Of a stretch of DNA of 64,000 nt, positions 50,984-61,584 are shown piece after piece. The notes below the pieces were generated by a model. The model had not been told where the DNA came from. It ran no database searches and was given only the letters and a program-made list of their open reading frames with translations. Within the stretch, counting starts at the first letter, position 1. Each line of letters begins with the position of its first letter. The translations under genes and the position numbers were made by a program. This DNA comes from Novosphingobium percolationis (GTDB lineage: Bacteria > Pseudomonadota > Alphaproteobacteria > Sphingomonadales > Sphingomonadaceae): the NCBI RefSeq assembly GCF_020179425.1, contig NZ_JAILYM010000007.1:124001-188000 (forward strand). Direction: 5' to 3'.

Positions 50984-52519
50984 TCAGCCGCGCGCTGTCA
51001 TCCGCTGCAACGTCGCCAGCGCCGCGCGCAACGCACGCTCGGTGTCTTCCGCACCTTGGGGATCGATGCGCGGCTCGACCTGGGTAGCGCGGCTCTGCCC
51101 ATCATCGACCGGCGCGCGCGCGGCGTGCCCCGGAAAGACCACAACGGGTTCGGACGCGTCGGCGTCGTCGGCATGGTCACGGATGAACTCCTGGCGCGGC
51201 GTGGCGCGCGGCGCCCCGAAGCGCGAGACCGGCGTGGGCTCGGCGTTGCCATCATCTGGCGTAGCGGTGGCGGCAGGCGCACGTCCGAGAAAGCGCGGCA
51301 CGACGATGTCTTCGTCGTGGGCATCATCGTCGTCCGACGCGTCCCAGCTCGCCGCCAGGATGCGCGGGGGCTGCGCACGCGCTTCGCCTGCACCGAACAG
51401 GCGCGGCAGGGGGGTGGAAGGTCGGGCCAACGGCAGCGGTGCGACCACGTCCGGTGCGACGATATCGGCCTGCTCCGCCACTTCGGTTTCCAGCTCGACG
51501 TCCGCCTCGATCGCGATCTCCGCCGGCGCGTCCGCCGGGCCGGGCATCACAAACACCTGACGCGGGATTTCCGGCTCGGTCGCCTCGATGCTCTCCGCGA
51601 ACTCGATGCTCTCGGCGCTCTGGGCAACAACAGGCTCGCTTTCAGGCTGGACGAACGGAACGTGCGCAGGCGCCGCAGCAGGCTGGCCATCGCCGCCAAC
51701 AAAGGCGCGGCGCGCATCGATCGCCAGCGCGAGCCGCTCGACCAGTTGCACCAGCCCCAGCGTATCGAGCGGAGCATCCGCAATCGCAGCGCCTCTGCGC
51801 GCGATGACGCTGGCGACCGGGCTTGCCGCCGCGCTCTCCACCGCCACGTCGGGCGCCGCAGTTGCAACAGCCTCGGAGACGCAGAAAACCTGCTCTTCAC
51901 CTTCCGCCTCGGTCCATTCGGCCTCTTCGAACGCATCGCGGGCGATCGTCGGCTCGGCAACACGAGGCATGTCATGGTCCGTCGACGCAGGCTCGTCCGC
52001 GAGGACCAGATCGTCGCTCAGCACGAAGGGCCTGCGCGGGGGCGCGTCGGGATGGGCATCGAATGCGCGCACCTGCGGCGCGTCATCCTCTTGCTTAGCC
52101 AGCACGGGAGCCTCCTCCTGCACGGGCTCGGCCTCTTCGACTTCGTCCGCATCGTACGTCCGCGCGACAGCGCCGCGACGGCGCACCACCTCGACCGGGC
52201 GCGGGCGCAGCCGCAGCGCGAGGCCGAGGCCCGCAACGACGCCCACTATCGTCATCACGGCTGCTATCAGCAGCCGCGCGGTCAGCCCCAGCGGGGGCGC
52301 CGCAGCCGGAACAAGCGCGGCGAGGCCTGCCGCGCTGCTCGCGCGCTCGATCAGGCTGGCGGGAACCACGAAGCTGCCGAGGCCCAGCAGCGCCGCAAAC
52401 CACAACGCCACGAGTGCAGGAAACAGGCGATGCCCCGTAATCGGCTGGGGGACCGGCTGCCCCGCGGCACGGGCTTCGGCGCGGGCGGGCGATCCTGCGG
52501 TGGTCTGGCGTCGGCTCAT
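50984..52519 (-). CDS. Membrane-anchored Ala/Pro/Glu-rich protein of unknown function
   Basis: 511 residues from ATG 52519 (AGAGG just upstream). Two hydrophobic helices at about 32-55 and 80-102 are followed by an Arg-rich strip (LRLRPRPVEVVRRRG) and then about 400 residues of low-complexity acidic sequence rich in Ala, Glu, Pro, Asp and Val. The pattern DAFEEAEWTEAEGEEQ and DASDDDDAHDEDI suggests an unstructured cytoplasmic region. The C-terminal 20 residues form a predicted amphipathic helix (ALRAALATLQRMTARG). No domain recognised. It stands between gltB and the exosortase-type genes. Confidence 0.6.
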   Translation of the reverse strand: MSRRQTTAGSPARAEARAAGQPVPQPITGHRLFPALVALWFAALLGLGSFVVPASLIERASSAAGLAALVPAAAPPLGLTARLLIAAVMTIVGVVAGLGLALRLRPRPVEVVRRRGAVARTYDADEVEEAEPVQEEAPVLAKQEDDAPQVRAFDAHPDAPPRRPFVLSDDLVLADEPASTDHDMPRVAEPTIARDAFEEAEWTEAEGEEQVFCVSEAVATAAPDVAVESAAASPVASVIARRGAAIADAPLDTLGLVQLVERLALAIDARRAFVGGDGQPAAAPAHVPFVQPESEPVVAQSAESIEFAESIEATEPEIPRQVFVMPGPADAPAEIAIEADVELETEVAEQADIVAPDVVAPLPLARPSTPLPRLFGAGEARAQPPRILAASWDASDDDDAHDEDIVVPRFLGRAPAATATPDDGNAEPTPVSRFGAPRATPRQEFIRDHADDADASEPVVVFPGHAARAPVDDGQSRATQVEPRIDPQGAEDTERALRAALATLQRMTARG

Positions 52520-52582
52520 GATCCTCTGACTTATGCCTTTGCTTTCATCGATTCGCGTAGACAAAAAGCGCGCCGGCAGGCG

Positions 52583-53818
52583 TCACGATTGGTCCAACCT
52601 GGACCCCGGATCTAAAGCGGTTTGGTAAACGCGCTGATAACGCCTGACATTGAAAGCCCAGTCGTGATCGCGCTGCACGAAAGCCCGCGCCTGCGTGCGC
52701 CGCGCCTCCCAGCCGCTGCGGTCGGCCAGCAGCGCAACCAGCGCCGCCGCGAGCCCAGCGGGATCGTCGGGGGGGAACAGCGTGCCCGTCACCCCGTGCG
52801 CGATCAGTTCGCGGTGTCCGCCGACATCGCTTGCCGCCACCAGCTTGCCCTGCGCCATCGCCTCCAGCGGCTTGAGCGGCGTCACCAGTTCGGTCAGGCG
52901 CATCGCCTTGCGCGGATAGCAGACCACATCGACCAGCGCGTAGTAGCGCTCTACCTCGTGGTGCGGCACGCGGTCGACGAAGCGGATCGCATGGGCCGCC
53001 GGCGAAGCCGCCGCCTGCGCGCGCACGGTGGAGGCGGCAGGGCCCCCACCGACCAGCAGCAGGCGGGCATCGGGCCGCGCCTCGACGATGCGCGGCATGG
53101 CCGCAACCAGATCGTCGAGCCCTTCATAGGGGTAGAAACTGCCAAGGAAGCCGATCACCGGGCCCTCGCCCAGCCCCAGCGCTTCTGCCAGTGCCGGATC
53201 GCGCGGGCGCGGATCGCCGAACAGCGACAGGTCCACGCCATTGGGCATCGTAGAAAGTTTCCCCGGGGAAACTTTTCGCGCCACCAGATCGGCGCGCAGC
53301 CCTTCGCAGATCGTCACCACCGCATCGGCGCTCGCGACCACCCGGTCCTCCAGCGCACGGGTCAGGCGGTACTTCGCCGATCCCTCGCGTCCGGTCAGGT
53401 TGCCGACCGCGGCGTCCTCCCAGAAAGCGCGGATCTCGTAGACCACCGGCACCCCCAGCCGCCGCCCGGCGCGCAGCGCGGCAAGGCCGCAGAGCGCGGG
53501 CGAATGGGCGTGGAGCAGCTCCGGCCGAAAATCGCGCGCCACCGCCACGATGCGCTCGGCCAGCGCTCCAACCTCGCGCCATTCGCGCCACAGCGGCGGG
53601 CCGCCGGGCAACCCGGCCGTGCGGTGAAAGGTCAATCCCTCGGCTTCCTGCGCCGCATCCGGCGCGGCCTCGCCCGTCTCGACATTGTGCCGACGCCCGG
53701 TTACGCCTGCCACCGTCAGGCCAAGCTCCTGCTGCGCCTTGAGAATCGCGCGGGTGCGGAACGTGTAGCCGCTGTGCAGCGGCAGACTGTGGTCGAGGAC
53801 GTGGAGCACCCTGGTCAT
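52583..53818 (-). CDS. Exosortase A-type glycosyltransferase (GT4)
   Basis: 411 residues. It begins RVLHVLDHSLPLHSGYTFR, strikingly like the glycosyltransferases associated with exosortase A/PEP-CTERM loci, and has GT4 donor motifs VIGFLGSFYPYEGLDDLVAAM and TPLKPLEAMAQGKLVAASDVGG. These loci build an exopolysaccharide linked to PEP-CTERM protein sorting. It is divergent from a ligase-like gene of the same system. No exosortase gene lies in the window. Confidence 0.85.
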   Translation of the reverse strand: MTRVLHVLDHSLPLHSGYTFRTRAILKAQQELGLTVAGVTGRRHNVETGEAAPDAAQEAEGLTFHRTAGLPGGPPLWREWREVGALAERIVAVARDFRPELLHAHSPALCGLAALRAGRRLGVPVVYEIRAFWEDAAVGNLTGREGSAKYRLTRALEDRVVASADAVVTICEGLRADLVARKVSPGKLSTMPNGVDLSLFGDPRPRDPALAEALGLGEGPVIGFLGSFYPYEGLDDLVAAMPRIVEARPDARLLLVGGGPAASTVRAQAAASPAAHAIRFVDRVPHHEVERYYALVDVVCYPRKAMRLTELVTPLKPLEAMAQGKLVAASDVGGHRELIAHGVTGTLFPPDDPAGLAAALVALLADRSGWEARRTQARAFVQRDHDWAFNVRRYQRVYQTALDPGSRLDQS

Positions 53819-53908
53819 GCTGCCTCCGATGCCAACAGAACGCTTAACGCAGCGTCAACTTCGTTCTTGTAGCCGCAAGTTCGGGCAAAAGGCGCAGGGA
53901 CAACGGCG

Positions 53909-54073
53909 ATGATCGACAATTTCACCGTTCTGCTGCCCCACCTGCTGATGGCGCTGGCGATCTGGCGCCTGCTCCACCGCGACGATCTCGATTCCGATCC
54001 CTCCCTGCCCCGGCGCACGCTCGGCTGGCAGCGCACGAAGCGCCTGCGGAGCGATGCAGAGGGCCCGCACTGA
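53909..54073 (+). CDS. Small 54-residue protein upstream of the ligase-like gene
   Basis: ATG 53909 follows AGGGA with 8-base spacing and encodes 54 residues. A hydrophobic helix (FTVLLPHLLMALAIWRLL) is followed by a basic/acidic tail with RRTLGWQRTKRLRS. It overlaps the ATG of the ligase-like gene at 54054 by 20 bases, or stops just before GTG 54075, so the two are translated together. No family recognised; a small inner-membrane partner of the polymerisation/ligation step is plausible. Confidence 0.6.
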   Translation: MIDNFTVLLPHLLMALAIWRLLHRDDLDSDPSLPRRTLGWQRTKRLRSDAEGPH

Positions 54074-55436
54074 CGTGCTCAACCTGTTCCTCACGGCTTT
54101 CGTTTCGGCCTTCCTCGCCGCTGGCGTGCGCAGGCCGTTCCTGTTCGTGCTCGCCTATGCCTATATCGACATTGTCGCACCGCAGAAGGTCACCTGGGGA
54201 TTCCTCCAGAGCGTTCCCGTCTCGCTGATCGCGTTCTGCTGCGCGTTCGGGGCGTGGATGGTGGCCGAAGACAAGAACGGCATCCGCCTCTCGCCCCGGC
54301 AGATGGTGCTGCTGCTGCTGCTGATCTATTGCGGGTTGACCACACGCACCGCCGACTTTCCAGAACAGGCCCTCGAAAAGTGGGGCTGGGTGTGGAAGGC
54401 GCTGGTCTTCGCGCTGTTCCTGCCGCTAACGCTCCGCACGCGCCTCAGGATCGAGGCGCTGACCCTGATCATGGTGCTGTCGGTCTCGGTCATCGTCATC
54501 GGCGGCGGGATCAAGACGGTGTTCTCGGGCGGCGGCTATGGCGAGCTGAAGCTGCTGGTGAACGACAACACCGGGCTTTACGAAGGCTCGATCATCTCCA
54601 CCGTCGCCATCTGCGTGATCCCGCTGGCATTGTGGCTGGCGCGATACGGCACGATCTTCCGCCCCAACTGGATGGTCTGGGCTTTTGCGCTCGCGCTGTG
54701 CTTCGCTTGCGTGCTGATGCCAGTGGGAACGCAGGCGCGCACAGGACTGGTCTGCTTTGGCGTGCTGCTGGCGATGATGCTGCGCAGTACCAAGCGCCGC
54801 CTGCTCTACCTCTCGCTGCTGGGCGCAGGCGCGCTGGTGGCGATCCCGCTGCTGCCGTCGAGCTTCAGCGAGCGGATGAGCACGATCCAGAACCACAAGG
54901 CCGACCAGTCCGCCTCCACCCGTGTCGCGGTGTGGAAGTGGACGATAGAATTCGCCAAGGATCACCCCTTCGGCGGCGGCTTCGACGCCTTCCGCCAGAA
55001 CGCGGTCTCCTACGACACCGAAAAGGCCGACTATGCGGGCGACAACAACGCCGTCATCGAAACCGAGCGGATCGAGGAAAAGGGCCGCGCCTACCATTCG
55101 AGCTATTTCGAGATGCTGGGCGAACAGGGCTATCCGGGCCTTGCGCTGTGGCTGCTGCTGCACCTCATGGGGGTGATCCACATGGAAGTGATCCGGCGGC
55201 AATACGCGAAGAACCCGCCCGAACAGTTCGCCTGGGTGACGCCACTGGCCGATGCGCTGCAACAGGCGCAGATCGTCTATCTGGTGGGCGGGGCGTTCGT
55301 GGGCATCGCCTTCCAGCCGTTCTGCTACATGCTGGTCGGGCTGCAATGCGGGCTGTCCGCCTATATCGGCCGCGTTCGCCGCGCGGCGCCCGTGCCGTTC
55401 CGCGCGCCCCGGACCGTCCCCGCCGCCGCAGGTTAA
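54054..55436 (+). CDS. Exosortase A-associated O-glycosylation ligase-like protein
   Basis: 460 residues, Wzy/WaaL-like integral membrane protein with about 10-12 helices. The start LNLFLTAFVSAFLAAGVRRP and PQKVTWGFLQS match the O-antigen-ligase relatives found in exosortase A loci. The large periplasmic loop contains RVAVWKWTIEFAKDHPFGGGF and YHSSYFEMLGEQGYPGL, with the conserved Arg and His of O-antigen ligases. It probably joins or polymerises glycan chains on the periplasmic side. GTG 54075 is an alternative start. Confidence 0.83.
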   Translation: MQRARTDVLNLFLTAFVSAFLAAGVRRPFLFVLAYAYIDIVAPQKVTWGFLQSVPVSLIAFCCAFGAWMVAEDKNGIRLSPRQMVLLLLLIYCGLTTRTADFPEQALEKWGWVWKALVFALFLPLTLRTRLRIEALTLIMVLSVSVIVIGGGIKTVFSGGGYGELKLLVNDNTGLYEGSIISTVAICVIPLALWLARYGTIFRPNWMVWAFALALCFACVLMPVGTQARTGLVCFGVLLAMMLRSTKRRLLYLSLLGAGALVAIPLLPSSFSERMSTIQNHKADQSASTRVAVWKWTIEFAKDHPFGGGFDAFRQNAVSYDTEKADYAGDNNAVIETERIEEKGRAYHSSYFEMLGEQGYPGLALWLLLHLMGVIHMEVIRRQYAKNPPEQFAWVTPLADALQQAQIVYLVGGAFVGIAFQPFCYMLVGLQCGLSAYIGRVRRAAPVPFRAPRTVPAAAG

Positions 55437-55452
55437 GCAATCAGTTAAGCAA
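55432..55452 (+). repeat. Tandem direct repeat GTTAAGCAA
   Basis: Two exact 9-base copies separated by TCA. The first copy contains the TAA stop of the ligase-like gene. It may be a chance duplication or a weak binding site upstream of the MaoC gene. Confidence 0.4.
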
Positions 55453-55514
55453 GGCCTTGCCCGCATCGCGCAGAGCCGTCATGACTGTCCGCAAAATCAC
55501 AGGCGGAGAGAGAG

Positions 55515-55976
55515 ATGACGCGGTACATTCCGGCAGCCGAGATCAGGAAGCAGGTCGGCCAGGTGGTCGGCACGTCCAACTGGGTCGAAGTGACGCAGGA
55601 GCGGATCAACCAGTTCGCCGAAGCTACGGGCGACTTCCAGTTCATCCACGTCGATCCCGAACGCGCCAAGGACACGCCCTTCGGCGGCACCATCGCGCAC
55701 GGGTTCCTGACCCTGTCGCTGATCCCGCTGCTGACCATGGAAAGCGACTGCCCGCGCCCCGAAGGCGTGAAGATGGGCGTCAACTACGGCGGCAACAAGA
55801 CGCGCTTCCTCTCGCCCGTCCGCTCGGGCAAGCGCATCCGCGGCCTGTTCAAGCTGCTCGAGCTGGACGAAAAGCGCCCCGGCCAGTGGCAGCAGACGAT
55901 GGAGATCACCGTCGAGATCGAGGGTCAGGAAAAGCCCGCCCTGATCTGCGAATGGGTCACGCAGTTCTTCGTGTGA
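55515..55976 (+). CDS. MaoC-like (R)-specific enoyl-CoA hydratase
   Basis: 153 residues, one hot-dog domain with the hydratase motif EATGDFQFIHVDPERA, where Asp40 and His45 are the catalytic pair, and GGTIAHGFLTLSLIP. It would hydrate trans-2-enoyl-CoA to (R)-3-hydroxyacyl-CoA, a link from beta-oxidation to PHA (PhaJ-like), though NodN-type relatives have other roles. AGAGAGAG precedes ATG 55515. It is convergent with phaZ. Confidence 0.85.
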   Translation: MTRYIPAAEIRKQVGQVVGTSNWVEVTQERINQFAEATGDFQFIHVDPERAKDTPFGGTIAHGFLTLSLIPLLTMESDCPRPEGVKMGVNYGGNKTRFLSPVRSGKRIRGLFKLLELDEKRPGQWQQTMEITVEIEGQEKPALICEWVTQFFV

Positions 55977-55986
55977 AGCTGCATCA

Positions 55987-56008
55987 GCCCCCGGCTCGCG
56001 CCGGGGGC
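55987..56008. terminator. Hairpin between the MaoC gene and convergent phaZ
   Basis: A perfect 9-bp stem, GCCCCCGGC with GCCGGGGGC, has loop TCGC. No U-run; likely serves both strands. Confidence 0.5.
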
Positions 56009-56016
56009 GTCGCGCT

Positions 56017-57273
56017 TCAGGCCACGACGCTCAGCTTGCGTCCCTTGGCCTTCTTCTCAAACTTGGCGATCCACGAATCCACCACCGGCGCGATCGACGC
56101 GCGCCAGCGCGAACCGTTGAAGATGCCGTAGTGGCCGACTTCGGCGGCGAGATGATACTTCTTCATCTCGTCGGGCAGGTTCGGCGTCACCTTGAGCGCG
56201 GCCTTGGTCTGCCCGATGCCCGAGATATCGTCCTTCTCTCCCTCGATGCACAGGATCGCGGTATCCGTGATCGCACCCAGGTCGACGACCTTGCCACGAT
56301 GGACGAACTCGCCCTTGGGCAGCGCGTGCTGCTGGAACACCACGTCCACGGTCTGGAGATAGAATTCCGCCGGCAGATCGCAGACAGCGCGGTATTCGTC
56401 GTAGAACGCCTTGGTCGCGTCGGCGTTCTCGTCGGCACCCTGCATCAGGTGCTGGTAGAGCTTGTAGTGGCTCATCATGTGGCTGCCCAGGTTCATCGAC
56501 ATGAAGCTGGTCAGCTGCACGAAGCCCGGATAGACGCGGCGCCCCTCGCCCGGATAGTTGCTCGGCACCGTGGTGATGACGTTGTGCTTGAACCACACGT
56601 AGGGCTTGGTGATCGCATGATCGTTGACCGCCGTAGGCGATTCGCGCGTGTCGATCGGCCCGCCCATCATGGTCAGCGTCACGGGGCGGCAGGGGTGTTC
56701 GTCCGCCGCCATCACCGCCGTCGCCGCGAACATCGGCACCGAAGGCTGGCACACCGCCATGGCATGCGCGCCGGGGCCGATATGTTCGAGGAACTTCACC
56801 AGGTACTCGATGTAGTCGTCGAGATCGAACGTGCCCTCCGCCAGCGGCACGAACTTCGCATCGGCCCAGTCGGTGATATAGACCACGCAGCGGTCGAGCA
56901 TGCGCTCCACCGTGCCGCGCAGCAGCGTGGCGAAGTGACCGCTCATCGGCGCCACGATCAGCAGGCGCGGCGCATCGGCGGGAAGGCCGGCGTGGGTGAA
57001 CTTCTTGAGCTTGCCGAACGGCAGCTGCACTTCGGTCGATTCGCTCACAGCGTGGCTCGCGCCATCGACATGGATGGCCTTGATCCCGAAGGCGGGCTTG
57101 CCGCGCGGTGCGGTGGCGTGCGCAAACACGTCGAGCGCGGAGGCGAGCATCTGCGTGCCACCGACTCCGGCCAGCGGGTAGCGCGGATCGTTCAGCAGAT
57201 CCGCCGTCATCGACGCCCAGGCGCTGCCTGCGTTGAGCAGGGAACGCTGGATTTCATAGGCCTTGTAGAGCAC
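56017..57273 (-). CDS. phaZ: Intracellular polyhydroxybutyrate depolymerase
   Basis: 418 residues from GTG 57273, which has GAAAGG eight bases upstream and gives the family start VLYKAYEIQR. The lipase-like box carries Cys175 (AVCQPSVPMF), the nucleophile of the intracellular PhaZ class, preceded by VAPMSGHFATLLRGTV; the C-terminus has EVGHYGIFNGSRW with the catalytic His. It hydrolyses amorphous PHB granules to 3-hydroxybutyrate. Upstream open frame to 57438 lacks support. It is divergent from an ABC exporter. Confidence 0.93.
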   Translation of the reverse strand: MLYKAYEIQRSLLNAGSAWASMTADLLNDPRYPLAGVGGTQMLASALDVFAHATAPRGKPAFGIKAIHVDGASHAVSESTEVQLPFGKLKKFTHAGLPADAPRLLIVAPMSGHFATLLRGTVERMLDRCVVYITDWADAKFVPLAEGTFDLDDYIEYLVKFLEHIGPGAHAMAVCQPSVPMFAATAVMAADEHPCRPVTLTMMGGPIDTRESPTAVNDHAITKPYVWFKHNVITTVPSNYPGEGRRVYPGFVQLTSFMSMNLGSHMMSHYKLYQHLMQGADENADATKAFYDEYRAVCDLPAEFYLQTVDVVFQQHALPKGEFVHRGKVVDLGAITDTAILCIEGEKDDISGIGQTKAALKVTPNLPDEMKKYHLAAEVGHYGIFNGSRWRASIAPVVDSWIAKFEKKAKGRKLSVVA

Positions 57274-57436
57274 CTGCGACACCTTTCGTGATCCGCTGCC
57301 CTCTGTCGGAAGACGCGGTCGGGATTCGATTGCGCCCGAGAATGCCTGCAATTGCGCGATTGTGCAATGCAGCAAAAAAGGGCAGGCGCCCCGCACCCCC
57401 TTCCGGCGCGCCCGCGCATCGGCTAGGCGAGCGCGC

Positions 57437-59227
<1,791 letters not shown>

Positions 59228-59274
59228 TCGACAAACGCGCCACACCTGCCGACAAACGACATGAGCTACCTGAC

Positions 59275-59294
59275 CACCCCCGCCGTCGGGGGTG
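59275..59294 (+). terminator. Hairpin after the ABC exporter
   Basis: CACCCCCG pairs perfectly with CGGGGGTG around CCGT. No U-run; it lies 48 bases after the stop codon. Confidence 0.5.
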
Positions 59295-59361
59295 TTCAGC
59301 GCCGGTCAAGGCGTTAAGGATGATCCGGTCACATTTGCAACCGGACGGATGATCCCCGAAG

Positions 59362-61509
59362 ATGCCCAGGTACCGTGCTACCCTTCTCGCCGCGTCGGCG
59401 CTCGCCCTCCTCGCCTCCACCGCCAACGCACAACAGGCCCCCGCCACCGAGGCGCAGCCGGCCGCCCCACTGATGAGTCGCGACTTCCCCGGCAGCGGCC
59501 TGCAGCTTCAGTACGTCGACAAGGCGGTGAAGCCGGGCGACGACTTCGACGCCTACGTCAACGGCAAGTGGCAGCAGGCCTTCGCCATGCCTGCCGACAA
59601 GACGCGCTACGGCTCGTTCAACGTGCTGCAGGATCTTTCGCAGGATCGCCTCAAGGGCATCCTCGACGAACTGGTGGCGAAGAAGCCTGACCCGGCCACG
59701 CCCGAAGGCAAGATCGCCGCGGCCTACGCTGCCTACCTCGATACCGCCGCCATCGACGCAGCGGGCCTTGCGCCTGCAAGGCCGTGGCTGGACAAGATCG
59801 CGGCCGCAAAAACGCCCGACGATCTCGCCCACCTCTTCGCCGCGCCCGGCATCGCTTCGCCGATCAACTTCTTCGTGACGGCGGACGAAAAGGACAGCGA
59901 CCACTACGCGCTCTATCTGGCCACCGGCAGCCTCGGCCTACCTGATCGCGATTTCTACCTCGTCGACAATCCCCGCAACCTGACCGTGCGCGCCAAGTAC
60001 ATGGAATGGCTGCGTTTTGCGCTGACCCAGGCGGGGTATGCCGATCCGGCCAAGACCGCCGATGCGGTCTATGCGCTCGAAAAGAAGCTTGCCGCCGCCG
60101 ACTGGGACCGCGCGCTCTCGCGCAACCCCACGCTCACCTACACCAAGCTGGCGCGCGCAGACCTCGGGCAGGCGCTGCCCGGCCTGCCGGTCGATTCCAT
60201 GCTCGATGCCATGGGCCTTTCCAAGGCGACCTATGCCGTGATCGCGCAGATGCCGCCTTCGCAGGACAAGCTGACCGCCGCCAGGTTCACGCCCGAAATG
60301 GCCGCCAAGCTGGGCGGCGGTGTGCCTGCCATGGCCGCGCTGATCCGCAGCGAGCCGATCGACAGCTGGAAGGCGTGGATGACCGTGCAGTTCCTGTCGG
60401 CCTATGCGGGCGCCCTGCCCCAGTCGATCGACGATGCCCGCTTCGCCTTCTACGGCACCGTGCTGGCGGGCCAGAAGCAGCAGCAGCCCCGCTGGAAGCG
60501 CGCGATCGCCACGGTCGAGGGCCAGGTCGGCGAGCAGCTGGGCAAGCTCTATGCCGAGCGTTACTTCCCGCCCGAAAGCAAGGTGGCGATGGACGCGCTC
60601 GTCGCCAACTTGCGCAAGGCGATGGCCGCGAACCTTGCCGATCTCAAGTGGATGGGCCCGGAAACGCGCAAGGAAGCGCAGGCCAAGCTCGATGCCTTCA
60701 CGCCCAAGATCGGCGCGCCGGTGAAATACAAGGACTACGCCGGGCTGACACTGTCCGCCGCGACCCCGCTCGCCAACGCGATCGCCGCGCAGGACTGGGC
60801 CAGCCGCTTTGAAGCCGCGCGCGTCGGGCAGGAGGTTGATCGCAGCGAATGGGGCATGCTGCCCGAAACGATCAACGCCTACTACAACCCCACCTTCAAC
60901 GAGATCGTGTTCCCCGCCGCGATCCTGCAGCCGCCGTTCTTCAACCCCCACGCCGATCCGGCGGTCAACTATGGCGCAATCGGTGGCGTGATCGGCCACG
61001 AGATGGGCCACGGCTTCGACGACCAGGGCTCGGCCTATGACGGCAAGGGCAACTTGCGCAACTGGTGGACTGACAAGGACCGCACCGCGTTCGAGGCGCT
61101 GACCGGAATGCTGGGCAAGCAGTATGACAGCTTCTGCCCGTTCGATGACAAGAGCGAAGGCGGCAAGGCCTGCGTCAACGGCCAGCTGACCATGGGCGAG
61201 AACATCGGCGACCTCGGCGGCCTCAGCCTTGCCTACCGCGCCTACAAGCTGTCACTGGGCGGCAAGCCCGCCCCGGTGATCGACGGCCTGACCGGCGACC
61301 AGCGCTTCTTCATGAGCTGGGCACAGGTCTGGCGCCAGTCCATCCGCGAGGAAACCGCGCGCCAGTACCTCGTCACCGATCCGCACTCGCCCGCGACGTA
61401 CCGCATCAACGGCGTGGTGCGGAACTTCGACGAATGGGTGAAGGCCTTCCACGTCAAGCCGGGCGACAAGCTCTACCTGCCGCCGAAGGAGCGCGTTCGC
61501 ATCTGGTAA
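59362..61509 (+). CDS. M13-family (neprilysin-like) zinc metallopeptidase
   Basis: 715 residues. A cleavable signal peptide (LLAASALALLASTANAQ) directs it to the periplasm. The gluzincin motif His546-Glu547-x-x-His550 (GHEMGHGF) and third ligand Glu613 in ENIGDLGG are intact, and the C-terminus RVRIW is the family end. It degrades oligopeptides; bacterial targets are largely unknown. ATG 59362 gives the complete signal. A long perfect hairpin follows its stop. Confidence 0.95.
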   Translation: MPRYRATLLAASALALLASTANAQQAPATEAQPAAPLMSRDFPGSGLQLQYVDKAVKPGDDFDAYVNGKWQQAFAMPADKTRYGSFNVLQDLSQDRLKGILDELVAKKPDPATPEGKIAAAYAAYLDTAAIDAAGLAPARPWLDKIAAAKTPDDLAHLFAAPGIASPINFFVTADEKDSDHYALYLATGSLGLPDRDFYLVDNPRNLTVRAKYMEWLRFALTQAGYADPAKTADAVYALEKKLAAADWDRALSRNPTLTYTKLARADLGQALPGLPVDSMLDAMGLSKATYAVIAQMPPSQDKLTAARFTPEMAAKLGGGVPAMAALIRSEPIDSWKAWMTVQFLSAYAGALPQSIDDARFAFYGTVLAGQKQQQPRWKRAIATVEGQVGEQLGKLYAERYFPPESKVAMDALVANLRKAMAANLADLKWMGPETRKEAQAKLDAFTPKIGAPVKYKDYAGLTLSAATPLANAIAAQDWASRFEAARVGQEVDRSEWGMLPETINAYYNPTFNEIVFPAAILQPPFFNPHADPAVNYGAIGGVIGHEMGHGFDDQGSAYDGKGNLRNWWTDKDRTAFEALTGMLGKQYDSFCPFDDKSEGGKACVNGQLTMGENIGDLGGLSLAYRAYKLSLGGKPAPVIDGLTGDQRFFMSWAQVWRQSIREETARQYLVTDPHSPATYRINGVVRNFDEWVKAFHVKPGDKLYLPPKERVRIW

Positions 61510-61523
61510 GGTGACCGAAATTT

Positions 61524-61549
61524 AAGGGCGGCGCGCAGCCGCCGCCCTT
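61524..61549 (+). terminator. Hairpin after the M13 peptidase gene
   Basis: A perfect 10-bp stem, AAGGGCGGCG with CGCCGCCCTT, has a 6-base loop. It separates the peptidase from uppP. Confidence 0.65.
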
Positions 61550-61584
61550 GACACTCTGCTGCACTGCGGCAACTCCATGCCCCC

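Noticed and set aside
59300..59361. Repeated GGATGATCC pair before the M13 peptidase gene as an operator
   Set aside because: The two copies are short and irregularly placed, one overlapping the likely leader; too weak to report as a site.
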